DNA from: Pseudomonas oryzihabitans
GTDB lineage: Bacteria > Pseudomonadota > Gammaproteobacteria > Pseudomonadales > Pseudomonadaceae
Direction of reading: 5' to 3'
Assembly (NCBI RefSeq): GCF_024652905.1
Contig: NZ_CP102428.1
Span: 260,501 to 324,500 of the forward strand
DNA: 64,000 nt
Shown: positions 26,124-34,343 of the stretch, piece by piece
Layout: every line of letters starts with the position of its first letter
Position numbering within the stretch: position 1 is the first letter of the stretch
The notes under the pieces: model-generated
Databases searched by the model: none
The model's input: the letters and a program-made list of their open reading frames with translations, nothing else
Told to the model about the DNA's origin: nothing
Made by a program: the position numbers and the translations under genes

Positions 26124-28129
26124 GTGGCGCCGTGCCGCAACCCATTCCGCGCATCGCCCTGATCTGGCTGCTGGTGGCCCAGGCCCTGGTGATCCTGCCG
26201 CACCTTACCCATCTGCCGCCCTGGGTCGGGCTGCTCTGGGCCTTTTGCGCCGGCTGGCGGGTGCTGCTGTTTCGCATGAGGGTGCGGGCGCCGACGCGGA
26301 TCGAAAAGGGCGGCCTGCTGCTTTTGACCATGGGCGGCATCTGGCTGTCGCGCGGCTCCTTCATCGGCCTGGACGCCGGCGCCGTGCTGCTGCTGGTGAC
26401 CTTCGCCCTCAAGCTGATCGAGATGCACAGTCGCCGCGATGCCCTGGTGGTGATCTACCTGGGTTTCTTTTCCGTAGTGATCGCCTACCTGTTCGAGGAC
26501 GGCCTGCTCGCCGCGCTCTACAGCCTACTGCCGGTGACCGCCCTGGTGGCGGCGTTGATCGGGTTGCAGCAGAGCATCCTGGCCAGCCGCCCGCTGGCGA
26601 CCCTCAGGGTCGCCGGCACGCTGCTGCTGCAGGCGGTGCCGCTGATGCTGCTGCTGTTCCTGGTGTTTCCCCGTATCGGTCCGCTGTGGTCGCTGCCGCA
26701 ACCGGGCGACCAGGCGCGCACCGGGCTGGGCGACAGCATGGCGCCCGGGGAGATCGCCCAGCTGTCGCAGTCCGCCGAGCGGGTGTTCAGGGTGAGCTTC
26801 GACGGCGAGCGGCCGGCGCAGCGCGACCTCTACTGGCGCGCCACCACCTACGAGCGCTTCGACGGCGCGCGCTGGTCGGTCGACCCCGACACGGCCTGGA
26901 GTCCGGAGCCGGCCTGGACGCCCGTTGGACCCCGGCTGGACTATCAGGTGGTGATGGAGCCGAGCGGTCGACCCTGGCTCTATGGCCTGGACGTGGCGCG
27001 CAGCGATCAGCGTGACGTGCGCTTGGCCAGCGACTTCCATCTGCAGCGCCGCCGTCCGGTGGACCAGGCGTTGCTTTATCGGGTATCCAGTTGGCCACAG
27101 GCGACCCGCGAGGCGGAGCGGCTGTCCGCGTCCAGCCAGCGCCGAGCGCTGCAGCTGCCCAGCGGCGGCGAGCCGCGCACCCGCGCCTGGGTGACCGGGC
27201 TCAAGGCGCGTGCGCCGACCCCTGAATCCCTGGCCCAGGCGATCCTGGCCTACTTCCGCCAGCAGCCCTTCGTCTACACCCTGCAGCCGCCCACGGCCAG
27301 CGTCGATGCCATCGACGCCTTTCTCTTCGATAACCGTCGCGGTTTCTGCGCCCACTATGCCGGCGCCATGACCTTCGCCTTGCGGGTGGCGGGAATCCCG
27401 GCGCGGGTGGTGGCGGGCTACCAAGGTGGCGAATTCAATGCCGCGGGTGGCTATCTGCTGGTGCAGCAATTCGATGCCCATGCTTGGGTGGAGTACTGGC
27501 TGCCGGGGCGGGGCTGGATCAGCGTCGATCCTACTGCCCAGGTGGCGCCCGAGCGGGTCGAGCGCGGCTTGCAGGAGGCTCTGGCGGCCCAGGGCGCGGC
27601 CAGTGAATTCCTCGCGGACAACCCCTTCGCCGCCAATCGCTATCGCGACTTGGCCTGGCTCAATGAGCTGCGTCTGGGCTGGGACCGGATCAACTACGGC
27701 TGGCAGCGGTGGGTGCTCAACTACCAGGAGGATACCCAGGGCGAATTGCTCAAGCGGTTGCTCGGCGAGGGCTCATTGCAACGGCTGGGGCTGGTCCTGG
27801 CGCTGCTAGTATTGGGCGTGCTCGGGGTAATGACGCTGCTGGTGCTCAAGCCCTGGCAGCGGACCCGGGATCCCTTGCTGGCACGCTTCGCCCAGTTCGA
27901 ACGCCTGCTGGCACGCCAGGGGGTGACGCGCGAAAGCGGCGAAACGGCCGGCCGCTTCGCCGGGCGCGCCATGGCAGAACTGCCAGCGGCACGCGCGGCG
28001 ATCCTAGCCTTTGCCCAGGAATTCCAGGCGCAGCGCTATGCCGGTCGGCCGCAGGACACGGCGGCTCTGACCGGGGCGCTGAAGCGATTGAAACGCCAGC
28101 TGCGTGGCCGTCAGGCGCGCAGCGACTGA
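26120..28129 (+). CDS. tgpA: Transglutaminase-like membrane protein TgpA
   Basis: 669-residue protein. Its N-terminus is a bundle of about six membrane helices (DUF3488), followed by a periplasmic transglutaminase-like domain with the triad C410 (RRGFCAHYA), H454 (FDAHAWVEYW) and D470 (SVDPTA). One further helix follows near residue 560 and then a cytoplasmic DUF4129-like tail. In P. aeruginosa TgpA is reported as essential with a role in envelope integrity. ATG 26120 overlaps the DUF58 stop. Its 3' end overlaps a convergent mini-gene by 19 bases. Confidence 0.93.
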   Translation: MSGAVPQPIPRIALIWLLVAQALVILPHLTHLPPWVGLLWAFCAGWRVLLFRMRVRAPTRIEKGGLLLLTMGGIWLSRGSFIGLDAGAVLLLVTFALKLIEMHSRRDALVVIYLGFFSVVIAYLFEDGLLAALYSLLPVTALVAALIGLQQSILASRPLATLRVAGTLLLQAVPLMLLLFLVFPRIGPLWSLPQPGDQARTGLGDSMAPGEIAQLSQSAERVFRVSFDGERPAQRDLYWRATTYERFDGARWSVDPDTAWSPEPAWTPVGPRLDYQVVMEPSGRPWLYGLDVARSDQRDVRLASDFHLQRRRPVDQALLYRVSSWPQATREAERLSASSQRRALQLPSGGEPRTRAWVTGLKARAPTPESLAQAILAYFRQQPFVYTLQPPTASVDAIDAFLFDNRRGFCAHYAGAMTFALRVAGIPARVVAGYQGGEFNAAGGYLLVQQFDAHAWVEYWLPGRGWISVDPTAQVAPERVERGLQEALAAQGAASEFLADNPFAANRYRDLAWLNELRLGWDRINYGWQRWVLNYQEDTQGELLKRLLGEGSLQRLGLVLALLVLGVLGVMTLLVLKPWQRTRDPLLARFAQFERLLARQGVTRESGETAGRFAGRAMAELPAARAAILAFAQEFQAQRYAGRPQDTAALTGALKRLKRQLRGRQARSD

Positions 28130-28290
28130 GGCACGGGAAGGGTGTCAGGCGCTTGCAGGGCGAAGGCTACCAGGCAGACGACGGCCGCCAGGATCAGCGG
28201 TTGAGGGTGTGCGCTGCCCAGCGCCTGGGCAATGCAGCCCAGGCCCAGCAACAACAGCACGGCGGAAGTGAGGGTGGTGACCGAGCGCAT
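28111..28290 (-). CDS. Small predicted membrane protein
   Basis: 59-residue hydrophobic protein with two predicted helices, TTLTSAVLLLLGLGCIAQAL and LILAAVVCLVAFAL. CGGAGAACC lies before the ATG at 28290, a usable ribosome site. No family is recognised. Convergent with tgpA and overlapping its last 19 bases. A longer start at 28317 is possible. Support rests on the ribosome site and membrane pattern only. Confidence 0.6.
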   Translation of the reverse strand: MRSVTTLTSAVLLLLGLGCIAQALGSAHPQPLILAAVVCLVAFALQAPDTLPVPQSLRA

Positions 28291-28364
28291 GACGGTTCTC
28301 CGAAAACGTGCGGGCATCTTGCCGCCTGTCGGGCAACCGTGCGAATGCGCTCTCGCTATGGAGG

Positions 28365-29639
28365 CTATAGGCGCAACTGGCGGATCGCCTGATTCAGGGT
28401 TCCTGCAAGGGCGGCCAGTTCGGTGCTGGTGCTGGCCGACTCCTGCGTCAGCAGCATGGTCCTTTCCGTGACATCGCGGATGCCTACAACCGACCTGCTC
28501 ATCTCTTCCGCCACCTGGGCTTGCTGTTCCGCGGCCACGGCGATCTGGGTGTTGCTGTCGCGCATCAGGGTCACGGCGGCGGTGATGTCGGCCAGGGCCT
28601 GCCCGGCGGCGCCGGCCTGGACCACGCAGTCGTCGGCCTTGAGCGAACTCTCGCGCATGAATTCCACGGCATCGCGGGTGCCCGCCTGGAGACCGTCGAC
28701 CATGCGGGTGATCTCGTCGGTGGAACCCTGGACGCGCTTGGCCAGGTTGCGTACCTCGTCGGCCACCACGGCGAAGCCACGGCCGGCCTCGCCGGCGCGG
28801 GCGGCTTCGATGGCGGCGTTGAGCGCCAGGAGGTTGGTCTGCTCGGCGATACCGTGGATGACGTTGACCACGCTGGTGATGCGCTCGCTGTTCTCGGCCA
28901 GCTCTTGGATCATCACCGCGGTCTGCTGCACGCCCTGGGACAGGTCGGCGATGGAATGGCTGACGCGCTCCACCGCCTGCTGGCCGGCGCCGGCCAGGCG
29001 GTCGGCTTCCTGGGACTGGTCGCGGGTGCCGGCGGCGTGCTCGGCGATCTGCTGCACGGTGGCGCTCATCTCGTTGATGGCGGTGGCGGCCTGATCGGTC
29101 TCGTGCTGTTGATCCTGCATGCCGCCGCGGACGCCCTGCATGCCGCTGGCCAGGCGCCCGGCGCCTTCGTCCAACCGCGAGGCGCTGGCGGCCACGGTAC
29201 CGACGACGCGGGTGTAGCTGTCCTGCATGGCGTTGAAGGCCTGGGTCATCTGCCCGACCTCGTCATGCCCGCGCACCTCGACCCGGGCGGTGAGATCGCC
29301 GTCGCGCTCCACCCGCAGCATGGTGTCCTTGAGGCGTTGCAGATTGCCGAGGATGAAGCGGATCAGGAGCTGCGAGGCCACCAGCAGCACCAGCATCAGC
29401 ACACCCACGGCCAGGGCGTATTCCGGCGCTCGGGCCAGGAAGATGTCGCCGAAGGTCGGGGCGCTCAGCTTGGCCGCCGCGTCGCCCACGGCGACCTTGA
29501 CCGCCTTGAGCTGTTCGGCGCGACCGGAGACTTCCAGCTGCATGGCGAACAGCACCAGCAGCAGGCTGGTGACGAAGGCGACGGCATTGACCGCCCAGAA
29601 CTTGTACTTGAGAGAGATATCGCGCAGCCAGGCAAACAT
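28365..29639 (-). CDS. Methyl-accepting chemotaxis protein
   Basis: 424-residue chemoreceptor. It has two membrane helices (around residues 17-33 and 75-95) with only a short periplasmic loop between them, then a HAMP domain ([13 protein letters not shown]...[11 protein letters not shown]). The signalling tip is [32 protein letters not shown]. The tiny periplasmic part argues against a large external ligand domain; it may sense internal or membrane signals. It ends with no CheR-docking pentapeptide. Confidence 0.94.
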   Translation of the reverse strand: MFAWLRDISLKYKFWAVNAVAFVTSLLLVLFAMQLEVSGRAEQLKAVKVAVGDAAAKLSAPTFGDIFLARAPEYALAVGVLMLVLLVASQLLIRFILGNLQRLKDTMLRVERDGDLTARVEVRGHDEVGQMTQAFNAMQDSYTRVVGTVAASASRLDEGAGRLASGMQGVRGGMQDQQHETDQAATAINEMSATVQQIAEHAAGTRDQSQEADRLAGAGQQAVERVSHSIADLSQGVQQTAVMIQELAENSERITSVVNVIHGIAEQTNLLALNAAIEAARAGEAGRGFAVVADEVRNLAKRVQGSTDEITRMVDGLQAGTRDAVEFMRESSLKADDCVVQAGAAGQALADITAAVTLMRDSNTQIAVAAEQQAQVAEEMSRSVVGIRDVTERTMLLTQESASTSTELAALAGTLNQAIRQLRL

Positions 29640-29799
29640 AGGGGGCCTCCAGTCGGCGGGGCCGCACAGCCTGGCAGGCCGGCGCGCCCCGGATCTTGAC
29701 TGGCGTCAACGTCCCGCGAACAGGGGCGCAACGCCGTGGAACAAGCCCTGAGTTTAACGGCCCGCGCGGCCTCGACTTTAGCGCAGCGGCGTCCTGCGC

Positions 29800-30630
29800 C
29801 TAGTCGAATTCCTCGACCCGCTCTGGCACGGCGATCTCCGGCAGCGCAAAGAAGGCACGAGCGGTGGCGGTGGTGTGCAGGGCGGTCTGCTCGGCCGTTT
29901 CGTCGCGCAGGCGCGCCACGGTACGCAGGATCTCGGGGAGGAAGGCCGGTTCGTTGTGGCCATGGCGCGGCTTGGGTCTGAGAGTGCGTGGCAGCAGGTA
30001 GGGGGCATCGGTTTCCAGCATCAGCCGCCCGACCGGGATCTGCCCGACCAGCTCGTGCAGGTGCAGGCCACGGCGCTCGTCGCAGATCCAGCCGGTGATG
30101 CCCAGGTGCAGGTCGAGATCCAGATAGCCATAGAGCGCCTTGCGCTCGCCGGTGAAGCAGTGCACCACCGCCGCCGGCAGATGGTCGCGATAGTCGCGCA
30201 GGATCGCCAGCATTCGCTCGCTGGCGTCGCGCTCATGGAGAAACACCGGGCGGCGTAATTCGGCGGCCAGCGCCAGCTGTTCCTCGAAGCAGCGCTCCTG
30301 CTGCGGTCGCGGGGTGAAGTCGCGATTGAAATCCAGGCCGCATTCGCCCAGGGCCCGCACCTTGGGCTGGCTGACCAGGTCACGCAGGGTCCTGGCAGCG
30401 GCCGCGTTCCAGGTCGAGGCTTCATGGGGATGGACGCCGGCGGTGCTGAACAGCGCTTCGCCTGCGTCCAGGCGCAGGCAGAGATTGAGGGCGTTCTCGC
30501 TGTCTTCCAGGGTGGTACCGGTCAGCACCAGTTGCATCACACCGGCGGCCTGGGCCCGCTCGATCACCGCGTCCACCTCCTTGAGCAGACTGGGGTGGGT
30601 GAGGTTGACGCCGATGTCGATCAATTGCAT
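29800..30630 (-). CDS. tatD: TatD DNase-type hydrolase
   Basis: 276-residue metal hydrolase of the TatD type proper. It has the N-terminal [12 protein letters not shown] (no HxH), [42 protein letters not shown] and ETDAPYLLP, nearly colinear with E. coli TatD. That protein is a 3'-5' exonuclease linked to DNA repair and not to Tat export. This is distinct from the YcfH-type protein at 9258-10040. Divergent from the lytic transglycosylase gene. Confidence 0.93.
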   Translation of the reverse strand: MQLIDIGVNLTHPSLLKEVDAVIERAQAAGVMQLVLTGTTLEDSENALNLCLRLDAGEALFSTAGVHPHEASTWNAAAARTLRDLVSQPKVRALGECGLDFNRDFTPRPQQERCFEEQLALAAELRRPVFLHERDASERMLAILRDYRDHLPAAVVHCFTGERKALYGYLDLDLHLGITGWICDERRGLHLHELVGQIPVGRLMLETDAPYLLPRTLRPKPRHGHNEPAFLPEILRTVARLRDETAEQTALHTTATARAFFALPEIAVPERVEEFD

Positions 30631-30718
30631 GGTGCGGACCTTCTACAGACTTTGTTCGCTCATTCTATCCGTAGTCCGGGTGCTATCGGCGCTGTCCCGG
30701 CCAGGTCAGGAGTCCTGG

Positions 30719-32149
30719 ATGCCGTTTCGATTCACCCTTGCCATCCTCGGCTGCCTGCTCGCCGGTTCCGCCCAGGCGCGGCTCGGCGCCCTGCCACCCG
30801 AGGCGCCGCGCCATGTCGCGGCCCGCGATCTGGTCGCCATCGAGCGTGCCGGAGAATTGCGCGTCCTGGTCAACCAGAGTCGCCACAGCTCCGGCGAATG
30901 GAACGGTCAGGCCCTGGGCATCGAGTATCGGCGTCTGGAGGCCTTCGCCCGCTACCTGCGGCACCAACCCGGGGGCCGGCCGTTGCGCCTGGTCCTTGTC
31001 CCCAAGGCCAAGGACGATCTGCTGGCGGCGCTGCAGAGAGGCGAGGGCGATCTGGTGGCGCCGGGCGAAACCCTGCTGCCACCGCCGCATTCGGTGCTGA
31101 TCGCCGCGTCGGTGGCGGCGCCCACCAGCCTGGTGGTGGTGGGTGGACGCGGCCAGCGCCTGCCGCGTCAGCTGGAACAACTGGCCGGGCGCCGGGTGGT
31201 GCTGCCCCAGGGCAGTGCCGCCGGCCCGGCCCTGGCACGGCTCAACGCCCAGCTGGAAAGGCGCCGGCTGCGGCCGGTACAGGTCGAGTGGGCCGATCCG
31301 ACCCTGGCGGTGGAAGACGTCCTGGAACTGACCCAGGCCGGCATCTATCCGCTCACCGTTGTCGAGTCCGGGCTGGCCCATCGCTGGGCGCGGGTGCTGT
31401 CGCGCCTGCGGGTGGCCGATCGGGTGGTGGTGGCCCATGACCAGGCACAGCTCTGGTATCTGCGCGCCCCGGCGCACCAGCTCGCCGAACGAATACGGGC
31501 CTTCGCCCGGCAACCCCAGGCGCATGACGACGACAAGGCCTTTCGCCAGGCCTCTGCGCGCCGCTACCAGGTGCGCGATCCGCTGCAAGCCCACGACCGC
31601 AAGCGCCTGGCCCAGGTGCGACCGCTGCTGCAACGCTACGCCAAGGCTTACGACTTCGACTGGCTGACCCTGGCCGCCATGGCCTACAAGGAATCCGGCC
31701 TGGATCCCCACGCCCGCGGCGCCGGACGGGCGGCGGGACTACTGCAGATCACCCCCCGGGCGGCGCGCAGTGTCGGGGTGCGCAACCTGCATTCCGCCGA
31801 AGACAACGTCAAGGCCGCCACCCGTTATCTGGCTCGCCTGCGCCGGGAATTCTTTTCCAGTCCACGCCTGACCGAGCGCGAACGCCGCGCCTTTACCCTG
31901 GCGGCCTACAACCTGGGCCCGGAGCGCGTCCAGGCGCTCAGGGCCAAGGCCCGCAAACAGGGGTTGGACGGTGATCGCTGGTTCTTCCAGGTCGAACGCA
32001 TCGCCGCCGAGGAGGTGGGCATCGGGGTGGTCAACTACGTGGCCAGCGTCAACAAGTATCGGGTGGCCTTCAGTCGCGAACGAGCACGTCTCGAGGCGCC
32101 GGCAGTGGCCACAACGAACGCCAAAGGTGCCAGGCACGAAGACGGTTGA
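30719..32149 (+). CDS. MltF-like lytic transglycosylase
   Basis: 476-residue protein with a signal peptide (cleavage near AQA-R). It carries a periplasmic solute-binding-like module (residues about 45-285) and a C-terminal SLT domain with the catalytic E325 (AMAYKESGLDP) followed by GLLQITP and YNLGPERV. This is the MltF architecture for cleaving peptidoglycan; pseudomonads often carry a second MltF. CAGGAG at 30707-30712 fixes the ATG at 30719. Confidence 0.92.
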   Translation: MPFRFTLAILGCLLAGSAQARLGALPPEAPRHVAARDLVAIERAGELRVLVNQSRHSSGEWNGQALGIEYRRLEAFARYLRHQPGGRPLRLVLVPKAKDDLLAALQRGEGDLVAPGETLLPPPHSVLIAASVAAPTSLVVVGGRGQRLPRQLEQLAGRRVVLPQGSAAGPALARLNAQLERRRLRPVQVEWADPTLAVEDVLELTQAGIYPLTVVESGLAHRWARVLSRLRVADRVVVAHDQAQLWYLRAPAHQLAERIRAFARQPQAHDDDKAFRQASARRYQVRDPLQAHDRKRLAQVRPLLQRYAKAYDFDWLTLAAMAYKESGLDPHARGAGRAAGLLQITPRAARSVGVRNLHSAEDNVKAATRYLARLRREFFSSPRLTERERRAFTLAAYNLGPERVQALRAKARKQGLDGDRWFFQVERIAAEEVGIGVVNYVASVNKYRVAFSRERARLEAPAVATTNAKGARHEDG

Positions 32150-32156
32150 GGGTCGC

Positions 32157-32186
32157 TTGACAGGGCGGTCGAGCCCTCCCTAGGAT
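32157..32186 (+). promoter_or_regulatory. Predicted sigma70 promoter
   Basis: TTGACA at 32157-32162, 18 bases, TAGGAT at 32181-32186. The only downstream gene on this strand is the 101-residue protein at 32303, giving a leader of about 110 bases. Confidence 0.6.
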
Positions 32187-32302
32187 GATCCTGCGCCGAT
32201 TTAAACAGCAACTTGCGGGGCGCTCCCAAATACCGCTAAAGCGCTGGACGGAACAGGCCTCGTACTACCGCCCAGCTGGATCCACGAGGCGGAATTTCGT
32301 CC

Positions 32303-32608
32303 ATGCTACCGCTCCCGCTACGCCTTACTCCGCTCACCCAGGGCAAGCTCGCCTGTCATCCGGCCATCCTGCTCGGCGGTCCCGACCAGCCCACCCTGCT
32401 GCGTTATCTCGAAGGCTGGCCCAAGCGCTGGCCCCACAGCCGTACCCTGCAGATCCGCTTCGCCGACCGCGCCGAGCAGTTGCGCGGCTTCGGCGACGAC
32501 AGCTTCGACTTCGCCGTGGTGCAGTCGCCGGGCCAAGCCGGTCTCGCAGCCCTGGTGCGGGAATTGACTCGGGTGGCGCGCCAGGGCGTGATTACCCGAC
32601 GGCGCTAG
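32303..32608 (+). CDS. Small hypothetical protein, methyltransferase-like fragment
   Basis: 101-residue protein with no certain family. The stretch RFADRAEQLRGFGDDSFDFAVVQSPGQAGLAALVRELTRVARQG resembles the motif II-III part of a class I SAM methyltransferase (the xFDxV strand and following helix). No SAM-binding GxGxG is present, so it cannot be a complete enzyme. A promoter lies at 32157-32186. Its last 17 bases overlap the convergent diguanylate cyclase gene. Confidence 0.7.
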   Translation: MLPLPLRLTPLTQGKLACHPAILLGGPDQPTLLRYLEGWPKRWPHSRTLQIRFADRAEQLRGFGDDSFDFAVVQSPGQAGLAALVRELTRVARQGVITRRR

Positions 32609-33722
32609 CACAGGTATCCGCCAGCCTGAAGCCGCCCTTGCCGGCCAGCTTGGTGGTGTAGAGCGCCTGGTCCGCCCGCGCCAGCAGGGTCGGGCTGTCC
32701 TCCATGGCCCGCTGCAGGGCGATGCCGATGCTCACGCTCGTGCCCTGTGACACCAGGCGTCCGAGGATACGCCGGGCCAGGTCCCGAGCCCCGTCTTCGG
32801 TGGCGTCCTGCATCACCAGCAGAAACTCGTCGCCGCCCAGGCGTCCGGCGAAATCGCTCTGCCGCACGCTCAGGGTCAACACCTCGCCGCAGGCTTGCAG
32901 CAGACGATCGCCAGCGGCATGGCCCTGGGAGTCGTTTACGCCCTTGAAGTCGTCCAGATCGATATAGAAGACCGCCACGCGCCCGGACTCCGAGCGAGGC
33001 CGGTACAGGGCGCCTTCGAGCAGCGCGAGAATGCCAGCGCGATTGTAAAGTCCGGTCAGGCTGTCGTGAGTGGCATGCCAACGGCTATCGACTTCGGCCG
33101 TCAGGGCGCGCACCAGGGTGCGGTTGAGCCTGTCCAGCAGCATCCAGTTGGCCGTCAGATAGAGCGGTGCCTGCAGCAGGAACAGTCGCAGCATGGGCTC
33201 GGGCTGGAACAGGGTGGCCAGTTTCATCGGAATGTCGGTCAGCAGGATCTGCAAGAAGGCATAGCGCGGGATGCCCTGGTTGCGCATGGTGATGGCACCG
33301 TTCATGGCCACCGCCGAGGTACAGCCCAGCACCTGCAGCACCACATCGCCGCTGAGGACGCAGGCGGCCGTGCCCAGGCCCAGGGTGGCCGTCCACAGCA
33401 GCCCGAGTAGCAGGGAGACTTCGCTGAGCCGCGGCGGTGCGAGCCCTTCCATCAGCTGGATGCAGTGCAGCAGCAACAGACGGGTGATCCAGATCAGGGT
33501 ATCGAGAATCATCCAGCCGATGAACAAGGGCGTGGGATGCAGGAGGGCGCAGGTCCAACTGATCAACAGACTGTTCAGGGCCCCGACGAACATAGAGCCC
33601 CGCGAGGAAAACGGGCCGGCCAGCAGCTGCCGCAGCAGATTTTCGTCGAGCGGGTCCCTGCTGGTCACGAGCCAGCGCAGTAGGCGTTGATTGGGCAAAG
33701 CGTAAAGCGTCGGCGCTCTCAT
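32592..33722 (-). CDS. Membrane-bound diguanylate cyclase
   Basis: 376-residue protein with about five to six membrane helices in residues 45-205, followed by a GGDEF domain that makes c-di-GMP from two GTP. The active-site motif GGDEF is intact at 296-300. The product-inhibition I-site RQSD is at 287-290, five residues before it. The membrane sensor belongs to no type I can name. A CRP/Vfr-type palindrome lies upstream at 33790-33805, so cAMP control is possible. Confidence 0.93.
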   Translation of the reverse strand: MRAPTLYALPNQRLLRWLVTSRDPLDENLLRQLLAGPFSSRGSMFVGALNSLLISWTCALLHPTPLFIGWMILDTLIWITRLLLLHCIQLMEGLAPPRLSEVSLLLGLLWTATLGLGTAACVLSGDVVLQVLGCTSAVAMNGAITMRNQGIPRYAFLQILLTDIPMKLATLFQPEPMLRLFLLQAPLYLTANWMLLDRLNRTLVRALTAEVDSRWHATHDSLTGLYNRAGILALLEGALYRPRSESGRVAVFYIDLDDFKGVNDSQGHAAGDRLLQACGEVLTLSVRQSDFAGRLGGDEFLLVMQDATEDGARDLARRILGRLVSQGTSVSIGIALQRAMEDSPTLLARADQALYTTKLAGKGGFRLADTCASAVG

Positions 33723-33789
33723 GCAGCGAATCCTTGCTTGAGAAGGTGGCGGTCCTCCGCCGGTTGCGCCCTAGATGTTGCCCTATTTA

Positions 33790-33805
33790 TGTGACTTGAA
33801 TCACA
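33790..33805 (-). promoter_or_regulatory. CRP/Vfr-type binding site
   Basis: TGTGA-CTTGAA-TCACA is a perfect match to the CRP core palindrome (TGTGA-N6-TCACA), which Vfr, the Pseudomonas CRP homologue, also recognises. It is centred 75 bases upstream of the diguanylate cyclase start, in the 114-base gap after greB. Confidence 0.65.
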
Positions 33806-33836
33806 TTTTTTCAGACGGAAGCGCCTGCCGAAGCGA

Positions 33837-34340
<504 letters not shown>

Positions 34341-34343
34341 GGA

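Noticed and set aside
29800-30630. Duplicate of the TatD-family gene at 9258
   Set aside because: The two belong to different subfamilies (TatD versus YcfH N-termini), so this is old paralogy and not a recent duplication.
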